From Liolophura sinensis (taxonomy: Eukaryota > Mollusca > Polyplacophora > Chitonida > Chitonidae), in contig NC_088298.1 of assembly GCF_032854445.1 (NCBI RefSeq), forward strand, positions 23,585,295-23,649,294: a stretch of 64,000 nt of DNA, given 5' to 3'. Positions within the stretch are counted from its first letter, which is position 1. Each line of letters opens with the position of its first letter. Below the pieces are notes generated by a model. The model had not been told where the DNA came from. It searched no databases and saw nothing but the letters and a program-made list of their open reading frames with translations. The position numbers and the translations under genes were made by a program. Shown here piece after piece: positions 30,501 through 45,500 of the stretch.

Positions 30501-33500
30501 GACAATGTGTAGGTCACATACACATACACAGGGCTTGCATCTATGCATTGAGCAGCTGTTAAGGTGTGCAACTTAACAACAAGCTGCTCACAACACATGT
30601 GAGATAAATAATGCAATGGATGATAATCAATGCAATGGGTGATAAGTAATGTAGTGGATAAGCAGTGTAATGGAAGATAAGTAATGTAATTGATGATAAG
30701 TAATGTAATGGATATGCAGGGTAATGGATGATAAGTAACGCAATGGAAGATAAGTGGTGCAATGGATGATAAGTAATGTAATTGATGATAAGTAATGTAA
30801 TGGAAGATAAGTAATGCATTGAATGATAAGTAATGCAATTGAAGGTATGCAAAGCAAAAATGACTGATATGTAATGCAGCCTATGACATGTAAGGTAATT
30901 TATAATAAATAATGTAATGCTGTGGAATATGATGATTGATAGGACATGTAGTGAACAGCATGTACTGAAATTCATGATATGTAATGCAGCATATAATCTG
31001 TAAAGTTGCATAAGTCATTCTAATGTATTTACAGAATTGCTAAAATGGTTTGGACGATACAAACTTCTAGAAGTATAAAAAAAAAATAAACTTGAAATAA
31101 AGAGAAAAGTTAAAAACTGAATATTTCCAATATTTGCGTGATTAGATAAAACCTGCAATTTCTGTTTTGGTTCATGCCAAATTAAAAACCTGCAGGGTAT
31201 TAAAAAATGTTTAACCACATTTTTGCTATCAATTTGAAACCTCACAAATATTCATGTAATGAACCTGTATCATGTTTAAAAGTCAAATGAATTGAAAATT
31301 AAAGTAATCAAATAATAACAAAAAATATAATAAAACGTAATAAAAAAAATGTTGAGCAAATGTTGAGCAAAGCCAGGTCGTTAATTAAGGTTTCGGGGAA
31401 GAGGGTATCTACTTAAACTATGGGAAAGGAAATGTAGAAAAGCGTTGTATAGAGGAAAAAGCGGGATGTTGGCGGGCTTACTAACGTTTCTGATTACATA
31501 ACAAACTAGGTAATGGAATTCTCATTTAAATTAACCACACGTAAACGTCATTATATTGGTAAACCTTAGGGAAATTTTTCCACACTACATTCATCTTGTG
31601 TATGCTCAGATTGAAAATACAATTAACAGACTGAAGTTTAGGCACAGTATTTAGGAATACTTAGGAATCGTTCGGCTATTTCTTGTAACAATATTGACCA
31701 AGTGAGTCTGAATGGTTTTCCCTGAATACCAAATCATTTTGATGACTAAGAGAGAAGTTTAATCAAAACAACCTACGAAGTTCACACGACAGTGAAGTGT
31801 GTTTAGATCATTATTAAACTTCTTCTGACGATTTTTACACCAAGAAAACGCCAAGAGAATTCGGCTCTAACCTGACACATCGAAAATAAAGCCTAAACGA
31901 CGAGTCGAGAAGACAAAAGAATACTGGCTAATTTTATCCTTTTATCAAAAATCGCTTTCTCCGACACAAATTTGCCGTTGTATTATAACAGTAAATCAGA
32001 CATACCCACGCAGAGGGACAAATACAACTTTTTGTCTATGTTCTGCAGCGCTTCAAAGTCATCCACTTTGAACCGATGATCATCAAGTGGCCGGGAGGCG
32101 ATGCCGTCCAACTCTCGTGTGTCAGTGATGCCAATACCAATGGCGTACATTTTAATACCGGCGTCTCTCGCCAAGCCGCCTTCGGGGATCGTCCTTCGTG
32201 AGTTGATATTGGACACACCGTCAGTCATGACTATACCAATATTCTCCACGTCTGGCCGATCACCATTTTGCCTCGTGAACATTTCAGTTCTCATGGTCTT
32301 CAGAGCGTCGGCCGTGTTGGTACTGCCGTAGTTGTATGGGATGTTTCCTACGGCCGTGATGAGCTCGCTTTTAGTTCTGTACTGGTTCATGTGAAACTGG
32401 ATGTAGACATCCGTGCTATAGGTGAGAATCCCAATACGGACGTTACCGCTGTCGATGTCGGAGTTTTTGACCAAGTCCTGAACAAAGGCGAGTTGGAGCT
32501 GGAAGTTGAACTCTGTGACGCTGGTGGATGCATCCAGAACAATGACAATATCCGCTCTGGAACCGCACTCTATTAACAGCACAGGTTTAATGGTGTAATC
32601 GATATTAACATTCAAGCAGAAATCCACTTTCTCTCTGCATTATACATTCGTTCTAAGTCGGACATTTCTTCAAAGAGCCAATCATAAAACCGAGCATATT
32701 GCATATGAAAATAATAAAAAAATTGATGACGCCTATGAAAATTTATTTTAAAGAAAATAAAGAGATCGTCTTAAAACATGGCAGACTATTTCTCACCAGA
32801 GTGCTTTTCAAAAAGACAAGCAGTAAATTCTTTTAAGACCAAATAGGATATGCTAATTGAAATGTTTTCCATTCAGACAAAAATGAAATAAAAATAGTTT
32901 ATAGATTTCCGAAAAAAACTTGAGGTGATTCATTTAAATATAACCACTATAAAATATACATGAATACTTCATGAGAATAAATGGCCTCAGTCGTATAAAC
33001 AGCAGTCGTGCATTCTAAAATAATCGAGTATATCCAGTAGGAATCCCCACAAAAATGAAAGTGAAATTTATTTGCTTTTTATCTTGTTCAAGCATGTATG
33101 GTTTTAAAAAATCACACAAAAATAGTCAGGAATACAATAAATTTTTGTGAAAACCCTAGTTAAACATATAATCTTGGTATAATGAATAATTTGGAAAACT
33201 GGATATCTTTGAAAATCCCATTTAAGTGTTTGATCATTTTTTTCTACGCATGCTAAAGTCCACGGTATATTCACCCCGGTTAACCTATTGTCTTACCTTT
33301 CCCACCTGGCCGGGATCCTGATTTGGAATAAAATTTAAAGAAGATATTCTTCATGAAAACGTTCAAATAACAGAATACCGGTAGAAATTTAAAAACACAG
33401 TAGCCGATACGAGTGCATGGAAGTAGGTAAAACATACTTTGTTCCAAATTTTAAAAAAATACACTCCACTGTTTACGGTATGCAAAAATATGTCTTCATA

Positions 33501-36500
33501 AAACTGAATTTAAATATTACACAAAATCTATTCCCCCTTGTAGTATTAAAACTTGTTAAGGTGTTTCTACGTCAATTGTTATAACAATTTGATGTTAGTT
33601 CCACATGAACAACACTGTTAATTACGTAATCAGAAAAAAAAACAACAGAACGCTGTTGATATCTTGGTTAGTGGTGAGACAATAATCTCCATGGTAATTA
33701 TTGTTAACCGTTATTGTGAGTTAGCAACGTTTTTCATGCGTTTTCTCGTTGTTGAATGACGCCAATTTTCCCCTGTAATAAATACCTATATGAGACTCGT
33801 AAGTTCATGAGGACTTAAATATTTGAAACTTCTGAGCTGGAATATTTTCAGTTTGATTTTGAGAAAACACATGGAATTTGAACAACATTTTTAAGCAGGA
33901 ATTTTAGCTGGGATTTAATCATTTTTAGCTGGAATATTAAACAGTTTTATTGGAAATTCACAAGGGCAAAATAACAGAAAAATGAGATACTGGTATCAGA
34001 GAAAGTTTTAATCCGAGATTTGTTAAACATTTATTCTTAATTTTAAGAAAACTATATTTATTTATTTATTTATTGGATTGGTGTTTTACGCCGTACTCAA
34101 GAATACTTCACTGACACGACAGCGGCCAGCCTTATGGTGGGAGAAAACCGGGCACAGCCCGGGGGAAACCCACGACCATCCACGGGTTGTTGGCAGACCT
34201 TCCCACGTACGGCCGGAGAGGAAGCCAGCATGAGCTGGACTTGAACTCACAGCGACCGCATTGGTGAGAGGCCCCTGGGTCATTACGCTGCTTTAGCGCG
34301 CTATAATCTGTAATTTTTGTAATTTTTTCTTGGAATTAATTTTTGCCCATGTAACCTTATATTTCTTGAACCTGTTCAATATAAGCAAAATAAACTGTGG
34401 CGAAAGGTATTAAAATCTATGTGCCCTTATGTATACATGTACACATATATAAAATAGTCAACACACATATATAACCGCACTCACATATGTGCAATGTGAA
34501 AAATATTCCTGAAAAACAAACTTATTAAATGAAACACAGCATCGTTTAAGTATCTCTACATAGACATATATACACAGTACATTTGTTGTGAGACTGAAGG
34601 CGTGAATACCAGTTTACAAGTTAAACGAATATTTTCACTTTAATTTACATCAATAAAAAATGGAAGGATCGCCTGACACACGGACGGTTTAATCCCCGTT
34701 GTGCAATAGCAGTCAAGTATATCACAGTAACACACATAAAAACACTGTAAGAATACCGAAAATATGAATAGGACTGCATTTCGATTTAAATTTACTTCAA
34801 GTATGATGTCATTTAGTTAACTCTGATCCACTTCTTATTCTGTGCATTAAGACGTTAAAATTACTAAGATAATTAGATTAATTTTCGCTACATAACCACA
34901 CCATATACAGCAAATGCACCGCTCTCCACGCTTGCTTTGCATGTAAAGTGAGCGTGTAAAGCGGAGCATGCGCTGTAAAAAGTATTTTACGCATCCTGTC
35001 CATTGCTATAAAAACCAATTCTCATCGATACGTACTCGTTGTTGTTGGGGGAGGCGTTGGCTTGGGAGTTACCTCTGAAAATGATTGAAACAAGATTAAT
35101 TCAGTACAAGGAAAATGTGAAAGCGCAACATAGTTCAGCCCCAGTTCACTTCAACTGCTGCTGGATCAAGTACTTACCTCTTCCCCGCTTAGTTCCACCT
35201 GATATTAATACTATCATAACAATACTGATTTTGGTTTAACTTCTGTAGGGTCAATAAAAATGTAAGCACAGAAAAATCAAAGAAAATATCTTCTCGTTTT
35301 TTTCGTCGACGACGCTCACGTGACCGTATGCCCAGCAGAACTTATTAATTTATTTGATCGGTGTTTTACGCCGTACTCAATAATACTACAATTATGCGAC
35401 GACGGCCAGCATAATGGTGGCAGGAAACCGGGCAGAGCACACGACCATCCACAGGTGGCAGGCAGACCCGCAGCAAAACTCATCTACCACCTAAATGCTG
35501 CGAAGGATTTGCCAAACCTGATAGTTTCTCCCGTGTACTCAGGTTTCCTCTAGCCATAAAACCGACCGTCATTGCATAAGTAAGACCACATGTAAGACCA
35601 CATTTGAACTTCAGGTTTCAGGTTTCCAATCAGGCAACGCTGGAAACACCGGGTCTTACTCCACTAGAATTCTTCTCTAACGTAATCTAGGTGAAATAAT
35701 CAGATACTTACCGACGCAGAGAGATTTAAAAAGCGACTGGTCAATGTACTGTAAAGCCTCAAAGTCGTCCACATTGAATCGGTATCTATCCAGAGGCTTG
35801 TTGGCAATTCCGTCGATTTCTCGGGTGTCTTGGATGCCAATACCGATGGCATACAATGTGATCCCTGCCTGGCGTGCTAGATTGGCTTCGGGAATGGTAC
35901 GGCGAGAGTTGATGTTGGACACACCGTCAGTCAGAACAACCCCAATGTTTTGAACATTTGGTCGATCGCCATTTCGTCTTGTAAACATTTGTGTTCTCAT
36001 AGCCTTCAAGCCATCAGCAGTATTGGTACTGCCATGGTTGTAAGGAATCTGAGCAAGGGCGTTGATGTAGTCATCCCTGGTCCTGTACTCGTTCAGATGG
36101 AACTGGATGTAGACGTCAGTGCTGAATGTCAAAACACCAAATCTGACCGAGCCATTAGGAACATCGGCTTTCTTGATGAGATCCATGAGGAAGGCCAGCT
36201 GAAGCTGGAAGTTGAACTCTGTCACACTGGTGGAGGCATCCACAACAACAACGATGTCAGCTTCTGTGCCAATACATTCTGCAATACACAAACATATAAA
36301 AATTTTCAATTTAACAGTATTTGTTTACATAAGTGCGACACAAAATATATCTGGATAATGAGCTGATATAAGTTACCCATTCTCCAAATCAAAACTCTTC
36401 ACCTGACATGGTCAATTGAGTTCTAAAACTAACAAAAGAAACACATTAAAAATATTTATAACGCACGATATATGCTTACGTTTATAACAAAAAAGGATCA

Positions 36501-39500
36501 TTTAGTTCTATCGAAAACAGTCTTTGTAAGCGTGTAACAAGCCTGCAAAAATCATGTAAGAAAAAGATGATTTTTCCTGCCGCACCTTTCAAGACAGGAG
36601 GTGGCGTCGTGGGCGGTGGAGTTGGTTTCGGCGTAGGCCTTGGTGTCGGTTTTGGTGTCACTTCTGAAACATGAAAATATTTCCAGATGTTATAAAAACT
36701 ACGTAATACTGGCCACTTTAAATTCATCGCAGAGCTGATCAAACTGAAGTGAGACAGTATTTCAACAATGCTTTGAGCAGCCACACACACGGAAATATCT
36801 CAAATGGTGACAAATTTCCCTTTATTGCTAAAATCGCTATTTACAAAACAGGTTTGTCTTTGGCCCTCTCTTTGCCAAAAGAATTTTCTCTGACACACTT
36901 TGATAACAAGAAGCCTTTTTAATAACTTTCGATTATGAAAGGATATATTATAGGGATGTACACGTGCAGAATGCACCTTTGATGTTTAAAAGAAAATTTT
37001 AAACAACTTCCATTACGACACTACGAGATCTGACAAAGGATTGAAATTTCAATTGGATGTTTCATTGTCTTCTAAATTATACAAATATTTATCAAATATT
37101 TTGTTGGTAATTTCACTTAGTTTCATTTATAGCAACACAATCTCTCCAACACCATTCTTTTTTAATTTCAAACCTAACGCAAATAATCGACAAAAGTTTA
37201 GACGGTGGCATTGCAACGTACCGACGCAAAGAGATTTAAAAAGCGACTGGTCAATGTACTGTAAAGCCTCAAAGTCGTCCACATTGAATCGGTATCTATC
37301 CAGAGGCTTGTTGGCAATTCCGTCGATTTCTCGGGTGTCTTGGATGCCAATACCGATGGCATACAATGTGATCCCTGCCTGGCGTGCTAGATTGGCTTCG
37401 GGAATGGTACGGCGAGAGTTGATGTTGGACACACCGTCAGTCAGAACAACCCCAATGTTCTGAACATTTGGTCGATCGCCATTTCGTCTTGTAAACATTT
37501 GTGTTCTCATAGCCTTCAAGCCATCAGCAGTATTGGTACTGCCATGGTTGTAAGGAATCTGAGCAAGGGCGTTGATGTAGTCATCCCTGGTCCTGTACTC
37601 GTTCAGATGGAACTGGATGTAGACATCAGTGCTGAATGTCAAAACACCAAATCTGACCGAGCCATTAGGAACATCGGCTTTCTTGATGAGATCCATGAGG
37701 AAGGCCAGCTGAAGCTGGAAGTTGAACTCTGTCACACTGGTGGAGGCATCCACAACAACAACGATGTCAGCTTCTGTGCCAATACATTCTGCAATACACA
37801 ATCATAAAAAAATATTTTCAATTTAACAGTATTTGTTTACATATGTGCGACACAAAATATATCTGGATAATGAGCTGATATAAGTTACCCATTCTCCAAA
37901 TCAAAACTCTTTACCTGACATGGTCAATTGAGTTCTAAAACTAAACAAAAGAAACACATGAAAAATATTTATAACGCACGATATATGCTTACGTTTATAA
38001 CAAAAAAGGATCATTTAGTTCTATCGAAAACAGTCTTTGTAAGCGTGTAACAAGCCTGCAAAAATCATGTAAGAAAAAGATGATTTTTCCTGCCGCACCT
38101 TTCAAGATAGGAGGTGGCGTCGTGGGCGGTGGAGTTGGTTTCGGCGTAGGCCTTGGTGTCGGTTTTGGTGTCACTTCTGAAACATGAAAATATTTCCAGA
38201 TGTTATAAAAACTACGTAATACTGGCCACTTTAAATTCATCGAAGAGCTGATCAAACTGAAGTGAGACAGTATTTCAACAATGCTTTGAGCAGCCACACA
38301 CACGGAAATATCTCAAATGGTGACAAATTTTCCCTTTATTACTAAAACCGCTATTTACAAAACAGGTTTGTCTTTGGCCCTCTCTTTGTCAAAAGAATTT
38401 TCTCTGACACACTTTGATAACAAGAAGCCTTTTTAATAACTTTCGATTATGAAAGGATATATTATAGGGATGTACACGTGCAGAATGCACCTTCGATGTT
38501 TAAAAGAAAATTTTAAACAACTTCCATTACAACACTACGAGATCTGACAAGGGATTGAAATTTCAATTGGATGTTTCATTGTCTTCTAAAGTATACAAAT
38601 ATTTGTCATACATTTTGTTGGTAATTTCACTTAGCTTCATTTATAGCAACACATTCTCTCCAACACCATTCTTTTTTAATTTCAAACCTAACGCAAATAA
38701 TCGACAAAAGTTTAGACGGTGGCATTGCAACTTACCGACGCAGAGAGATTTAAAAAGCGACTGGTCAATGTACTGTAAAGCCTCAAAGTCGTCCACATTG
38801 AATCGGTATCTATCCAGAGGCTTGTTGGCAATTCCGTCGATTTCTCGGGTGTCTTGGATGCCAATACCGATGGCATACAATGTGATCCCTGCCTGGCGTG
38901 CTAGATTGGCTTCGGGAATGGTACGGCGAGAGTTGATGTTGGACACACCGTCAGTCAGAACAACCCCAATGTTTTGAACATTTGGTCGATCGCCATTTCG
39001 TCTTGTAAACATTTGTGTTCTCATAGCCTTCAAGCCATCAGCAGTATTGGTACTGCCATGGTTGTAAGGAATCTGAGCAAGGGCGTTGATGTAGTCATCC
39101 CTGGTCCTGTACTCGTTCAGATGGAACTGGATGTAGACGTCAGTGCTGAATGTCAAAACACCAAATCTGACCGAGCCATTAGGAACATCGGCTTTCTTGA
39201 TGAGATCCATGAGGAAGGCCAGCTGAAGCTGGAAGTTGAACTCTGTCACACTGGTGGAGGCATCCACAACAACAACGATGTCAGCTTCTGTGCCAATACA
39301 TTCTGCAATACACAAACATATAAAAATTTTCAATTTAACAGTATTTGTTTACATAAGTGCGACACAAAATATATCTGGATAATGAGCTGATATAAGTTAC
39401 CCATTCTCCAAATCAAAACTCTTCACCTGACATGGTCAATTGAGTTCTAAAACTAACAAAAGAAACACATTAAAAATATTTATAACGCACGATATATGCT

Positions 39501-42500
39501 TACGTTTATAACAAAAAAGGATCATTTAGTTCTATCGAAAACAGTCTTTGTAAGCGTGTAACAAGCCTGCAAAAATCATGTAAGAAAAAGATGATTTTTC
39601 CTGCCGCACCTTTCAAGACAGGAGGTGGCGTCGTGGGCGGTGGAGTTGGTTTCGGCGTAGGCCTTGGTGTCGGTTTTGGTGTCACTTCTGAAACATGAAA
39701 ATATTTCCAGATGTTATAAAAACTACGTAATACTGGCCACTTTAAATTCATCGCAGAGCTGATCAAACTGAAGTGAGACAGTATTTCAACAATGCTTTGA
39801 GCAGCCACACACACGGAAATATCTCAAATGGTGACAAATTTCCCTTTATTGCTAAAATCGCTATTTACAAAACAGGTTTGTCTTTGGCCCTCTCTTTGCC
39901 AAAAGAATTTTCTCTGACACACTTTGATAACAAGAAGCCTTTTTAATAACTTTCGATTATGAAAGGATATATTATAGGGATGTACACGTGCAGAATGCAC
40001 CTTTGATGTTTAAAAGAAAATTTTAAACAACTTCCATTACGACACTACGAGATCTGACAAAGGATTGAAATTTCAATTGGATGTTTCATTGTCTTCTAAA
40101 TTATACAAATATTTATCAAATATTTTGTTGGTAATTTCACTTAGTTTCATTTATAGCAACACAATCTCTCCAACACCATTCTTTTTTAATTTCAAACCTA
40201 ACGCAAATAATCGACAAAAGTTTAGACGGTGGCATTGCAACGTACCGACGCAAAGAGATTTAAAAAGCGACTGGTCAATGTACTGTAAAGCCTCAAAGTC
40301 GTCCACATTGAATCGGTATCTATCCAGAGGCTTGTTGGCAATTCCGTCGATTTCTCGGGTGTCTTGGATGCCAATACCGATGGCATACAATGTGATCCCT
40401 GCCTGGCGTGCTAGATTGGCTTCGGGAATGGTACGGCGAGAGTTGATGTTGGACACACCGTCAGTCAGAACAACCCCAATGTTCTGAACATTTGGTCGAT
40501 CGCCATTTCGTCTTGTAAACATTTGTGTTCTCATAGCCTTCAAGCCATCAGCAGTATTGGTACTGCCATGGTTGTAAGGAATCTGAGCAAGGGCGTTGAT
40601 GTAGTCATCCCTGGTCCTGTACTCGTTCAGATGGAACTGGATGTAGACATCAGTGCTGAATGTCAAAACACCAAATCTGACCGAGCCATTAGGAACATCG
40701 GCTTTCTTGATGAGATCCATGAGGAAGGCCAGCTGAAGCTGGAAGTTGAACTCTGTCACACTGGTGGAGGCATCCACAACAACAACGATGTCAGCTTCTG
40801 TGCCAATACATTCTGCAATACACAATCATAAAAAAATATTTTCAATTTAACAGTATTTGTTTACATATGTGCGACACAAAATATATCTGGATAATGAGCT
40901 GATATAAGTTACCCATTCTCCAAATCAAAACTCTTTACCTGACATGGTCAATTGAGTTCTAAAACTAAACAAAAGAAACACATGAAAAATATTTATAACG
41001 CACGATATATGCTTACGTTTATAACAAAAAAGGATCATTTAGTTCTATCGAAAACAGTCTTTGTAAGCGTGTAACAAGCCTGCAAAAATCATGTAAGAAA
41101 AAGATGATTTTTCCTGCCGCACCTTTCAAGATAGGAGGTGGCGTCGTGGGCGGTGGAGTTGGTTTCGGCGTAGGCCTTGGTGTCGGTTTTGGTGTCACTT
41201 CTGAAACATGAAAATATTTCCAGATGTTATAAAAACTACGTAATACTGGCCACTTTAAATTCATCGAAGAGCTGATCAAACTGAAGTGAGACAGTATTTC
41301 AACAATGCTTTGAGCAGCCACACACACGGAAATATCTCAAATGGTGACAAATTTTCCCTTTATTACTAAAACCGCTATTTACAAAACAGGTTTGTCTTTG
41401 GCCCTCTCTTTGTCAAAAGAATTTTCTCTGACACACTTTGATAACAAGAAGCCTTTTTAATAACTTTCGATTATGAAAGGATATATTATAGGGATGTACA
41501 CGTGCAGAATGCACCTTCGATGTTTAAAAGAAAATTTTAAACAACTTCCATTACAACACTACGAGATCTGACAAGGGATTGAAATTTCAATTGGATGTTT
41601 CATTGTCTTCTAAAGTATACAAATATTTGTCATACATTTTGTTGGTAATTTCACTTAGCTTCATTTATAGCAACACATTCTCTCCAACACCATTCTTTTT
41701 TAATTTCAAACCTAACGCAAATAATCGACAAAAGTTTAGACGGTGGCATTGCAACTTACCGACGCAGAGAGATTTAAAAAGCGACTGGTCAATGTACTGT
41801 AAAGCCTCAAAGTCGTCCACATTGAATCGGTATCTATCCAGAGGCTTGTTGGCAATTCCGTCGATTTCTCGGGTGTCTTGGATGCCAATACCGATGGCAT
41901 ACAATGTGATCCCTGCCTGGCGTGCTAGATTGGCTTCGGGAATGGTACGGCGAGAGTTGATGTTGGACACACCGTCAGTCAGAACAACCCCAATGTTTTG
42001 AACATTTGGTCGATCGCCATTTCGTCTTGTAAACATTTGTGTTCTCATAGCCTTCAAGCCATCAGCAGTATTGGTACTGCCATGGTTGTAAGGAATCTGA
42101 GCAAGGGCGTTGATGTAGTCATCCCTGGTCCTGTACTCGTTCAGATGGAACTGGATGTAGACATCAGTGCTGAATGTCAAAACACCAAATCTGACCGAGC
42201 CATTAGGAACATCGGCTTTCTTGATGAGATCCATGAGGAAGGCCAGCTGAAGCTGGAAGTTGAACTCTGTCACACTGGTGGAGGCATCCACAACAACAAC
42301 GATGTCAGCTTCTGTGCCAATACATTCTGCAATACACAATCATATAAAAAATTTTCAATTTAACAGTATTTGTTTACATATGTGCGACACAAAATATATC
42401 TGGATAATGAGCTGATATAAGTTACCCATTCTCCAAATCAAAACTCTTCACCTGACATGGTCAATTGAGTTCTAAAACTAAACAAAAGAAACACATTAAA

Positions 42501-45500
42501 AATATTTATAACGCACGATATATGCTTACGTTTATAACAAAAAAGGATCATTTAGTTCTATCGAAAACAGTCTTTGTAAGCGTGTAACAAGCCTGCAAAA
42601 ATCATGTAAGAAAAAGATGATTTTTCCTGCCGCACCTTTCAAGATAGGAGGTGGCGTCGTGGGCGGTGGAGTTGGTTTCGGCGTAGGCCTTGGTGTCGGT
42701 TTTGGTGTCACTTCTGAAACATGAAAATATTTCCAGATGTTATAAAAACTACGTAATACTGGCCACTTTAAATTCATCGCAGAGCTGATCAAACTGAAGT
42801 GAGACAGTATTTCAACAATGCTTTGAGCAGCCACACACACGGAAATATCTCAAATGGTGACAAATTTCCCTTTATTACTAAAATCGCTATTTACAAAACA
42901 GGTTTGTCTTTGGCCCTCTCTTTGTCAAAAGAATTTTCTCTGACACACTTTGATAACAAGAAGCCTTTTTAATAACTTTTGATTATGAAAGGATATATTA
43001 TAGGGATGTACACGTGCAGAATGCACCTTCGATGTTTAAAAGAAAATTTTAAACAATTTCCATTACGACACTACGAGATCTGACAAGGGATTGAAATTTC
43101 AATTGGATGTTTCATTGTCTTCTAAAGTATACAAATATTTATCAAATATTTTGTTGGTAATTTCACTTAGTTTCATTTATAGCAACACAATCTCTCCAAC
43201 ACCATTCTTTTTTAATTTCAAACCTAACGCAAATAATCGACAAAAGTTTAGACGGTGGCATTGCAACGTACCGACGCAAAGAGATTTAAAAAGCGACTGG
43301 TCAATGTACTGTAAAGCCTCAAAGTCGTCCACATTGAATCGGTATCTATCCAGAGGCTTGTTGGCAATTCCGTCGATTTCTCGGGTGTCTTGGATGCCAA
43401 TACCGATGGCATACAATGTAACCCCTGCCTGGCGTGCTAGATTGGCTTCGGGAATGGTACGGCGAGAGTTGATGTTGGACACACCGTCAGTCAGAACAAC
43501 CCCAATGTTTTGAACATTTGGTCGATCGCCATTTCGTCTTGTAAACATTTGTGTTCTCATAGCTTTCAAGCCATCAGCAGTATTGGTACTGCCATGGTTG
43601 TAAGGAATCTGAGCAAGGGCGTTGATGTAGTCATCCCTGGTCCTGTACTCGTTCAGATGGAACTGGATGTAGACGTCAGTGCTGAATGTCAAAACACCAA
43701 ATCTGACCGAGCCATTAGGAACATCGGCTTTCTTGATGAGATCCATGAGGAAGGCCAGCTGAAGCTGGAAGTTGAACTCTGTCACACTGGTGGAGGCATC
43801 CACAACAACAACGATGTCAGCTTCTGTGCCAATACATTCTAAAACAAAAAAGCCAGTTGCATTTACAGATTGAAAGCAATGGAATTAGTCTGCACTCTTA
43901 TATTACGCAAGCGTATTGGAGTAATATCTGGATTATGTGTGGAGGAGGGACGTGAAGTAGTGGTAAATTGTGGAGCTCCTAAACAGAAGACATTTGATTT
44001 GCCTAAATCCATTTTGTTAATTCGAGTGTAAATCAAAGGTGATGACTGCAGTATATATTGAGAATTTCCAGAGCTGTCATTCATTTTTACGTAATTCTAC
44101 TTAAGCCATGGTGGTAGTTGACTGGAGGAGGGCGAACTGGGCTTTAGGGGTGGCGATAGAGGGTGGAATTTCTGCTTTTGAACCATATACATGAAGACCT
44201 AAAATAAAGCCCTAACGAGGTAATTTGTCATGAGGCCAAATTTCACGGGTTACGTGGGACAATTTCCCAGCTGTAGTCACTTCTTGCTTTCTCACTTTGC
44301 CGTTGTCTTTTAAATTGATATCTCTAGGCAGTGTTTCTTCAGTTGAAAACCACATGTTACATGAGGGAAAGTTGATCAGAAACTTGTCAAAGCCTGGTGG
44401 TTAATACCGTTTATATCCTTTATCCATAAAGCTAACATATAAGGGAAAACTTCTGTCATGTTGTTCTGTCCAGTGTTCTACAAAAGCATAAAAAGAATAA
44501 AAAAAATAACACAGAAAGCAGACATGAGAAAGCACAAACAATTATCAGACGTAGGACTGTACAAAATATTGCATTTCTTTAGAGAAAATGCCTTAGAAAA
44601 CTCTAAATTGTAATGAAAAAAAAATATTCACTGTACCTTTCAAGATAGGAGGTGGCGTCGTGGGAGGTGGTGTTGGTTTCGGTGTCGGCCTTGGTGTCGG
44701 TTTAGGTGTCACCGCTGAAAAACAGACACCGATATAAAAGAAAGAAACATATATTATTCGTCCATGCAGCGTTGCCATTAACATAACACTCATTAACACT
44801 TGACCATATTGCCAAATGTGGCGTTAAGCTATATTTATTCATTCATTCATTCATTCATTCATTCATATCATGGAATATAATCCACATTCCCCAGCTATGT
44901 ATTATTAAATTATTAAATCAGTGATCTCTTAAATGTTATGTTTCAACTTCCCAAGACATATTACTTTCGTGAGATCACCAGCTTACTTAATTAATCTAGC
45001 TGGGATAAAACAAACTAAATGGGGTTTTCATGCCAATGGATATAACTTCATATGCTTTATTATTGTCTTGCGAATTTATGCTTCTTGCATGACGCCTGTA
45101 AATATTGTATTATTTGCTTTGTTAAATATTCTGGAGTATAAATCAAATCAGATATGAGAAAATTAAGTAGAAAACACCCCAAGATAGCAGCATCCCAAAT
45201 ATCGAAACGTAAATAACTGGTAAGCACAATTTCAAGGTATAAAGAAAAATATGTACTAAATATGTATTTATGACGGAAATACAGACAGTCCAACGAAAGG
45301 GCAAAGCAAAAAAAAAAAAACGCCCCAAAACAGGAAAAACAACGCAGTCAAAGAATTAATTCCTTACAATTAATTAAAATAACTAATAAATTAATAATTT
45401 AAAACATCCCATATAGACTCCTTGATGATATACCTACCAACACAAAGAGACTTAAACAGAGACTTGTCGATGTTTTGCAGAGCTTCAAAGTCGTCCACAT

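Larger units (their letters stand above)
28644..32005. other. Intron, repeats only
   Basis: AT-rich intron between VWA exon 13 and the 30-nt linker. It contains the 36-bp and ~18-bp repeats listed separately. No additional exon with the family phase and splice pattern was found. Confidence 0.5.
35712..43838 (-). repeat. 1.51-kb tandem array: six VWA exons and five linkers
   Basis: Six nearly identical units of VWA exon, intron, linker exon and intron. Successive VWA acceptors are 1512, 1514, 1510, 1514 and 1510 bp apart, and every second unit is exactly 3,024 bp apart. Units alternate in small variants. Exons 8, 10 and 12 have donor GTAAGT and gacgcagag; exons 7, 9 and 11 have GTACGT and gacgcaaag. 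The array therefore grew by copying a two-unit block. Homology stops sharply at the donor of exon 12 on one side and the acceptor of exon 7 on the other. Confidence 0.95.

Noticed and set aside
30434-31011. Overlapping minus-strand ORFs rich in I, Y, L, H and T
   Set aside because: They follow a degenerate ~18-bp repeat and have biased low-complexity composition.
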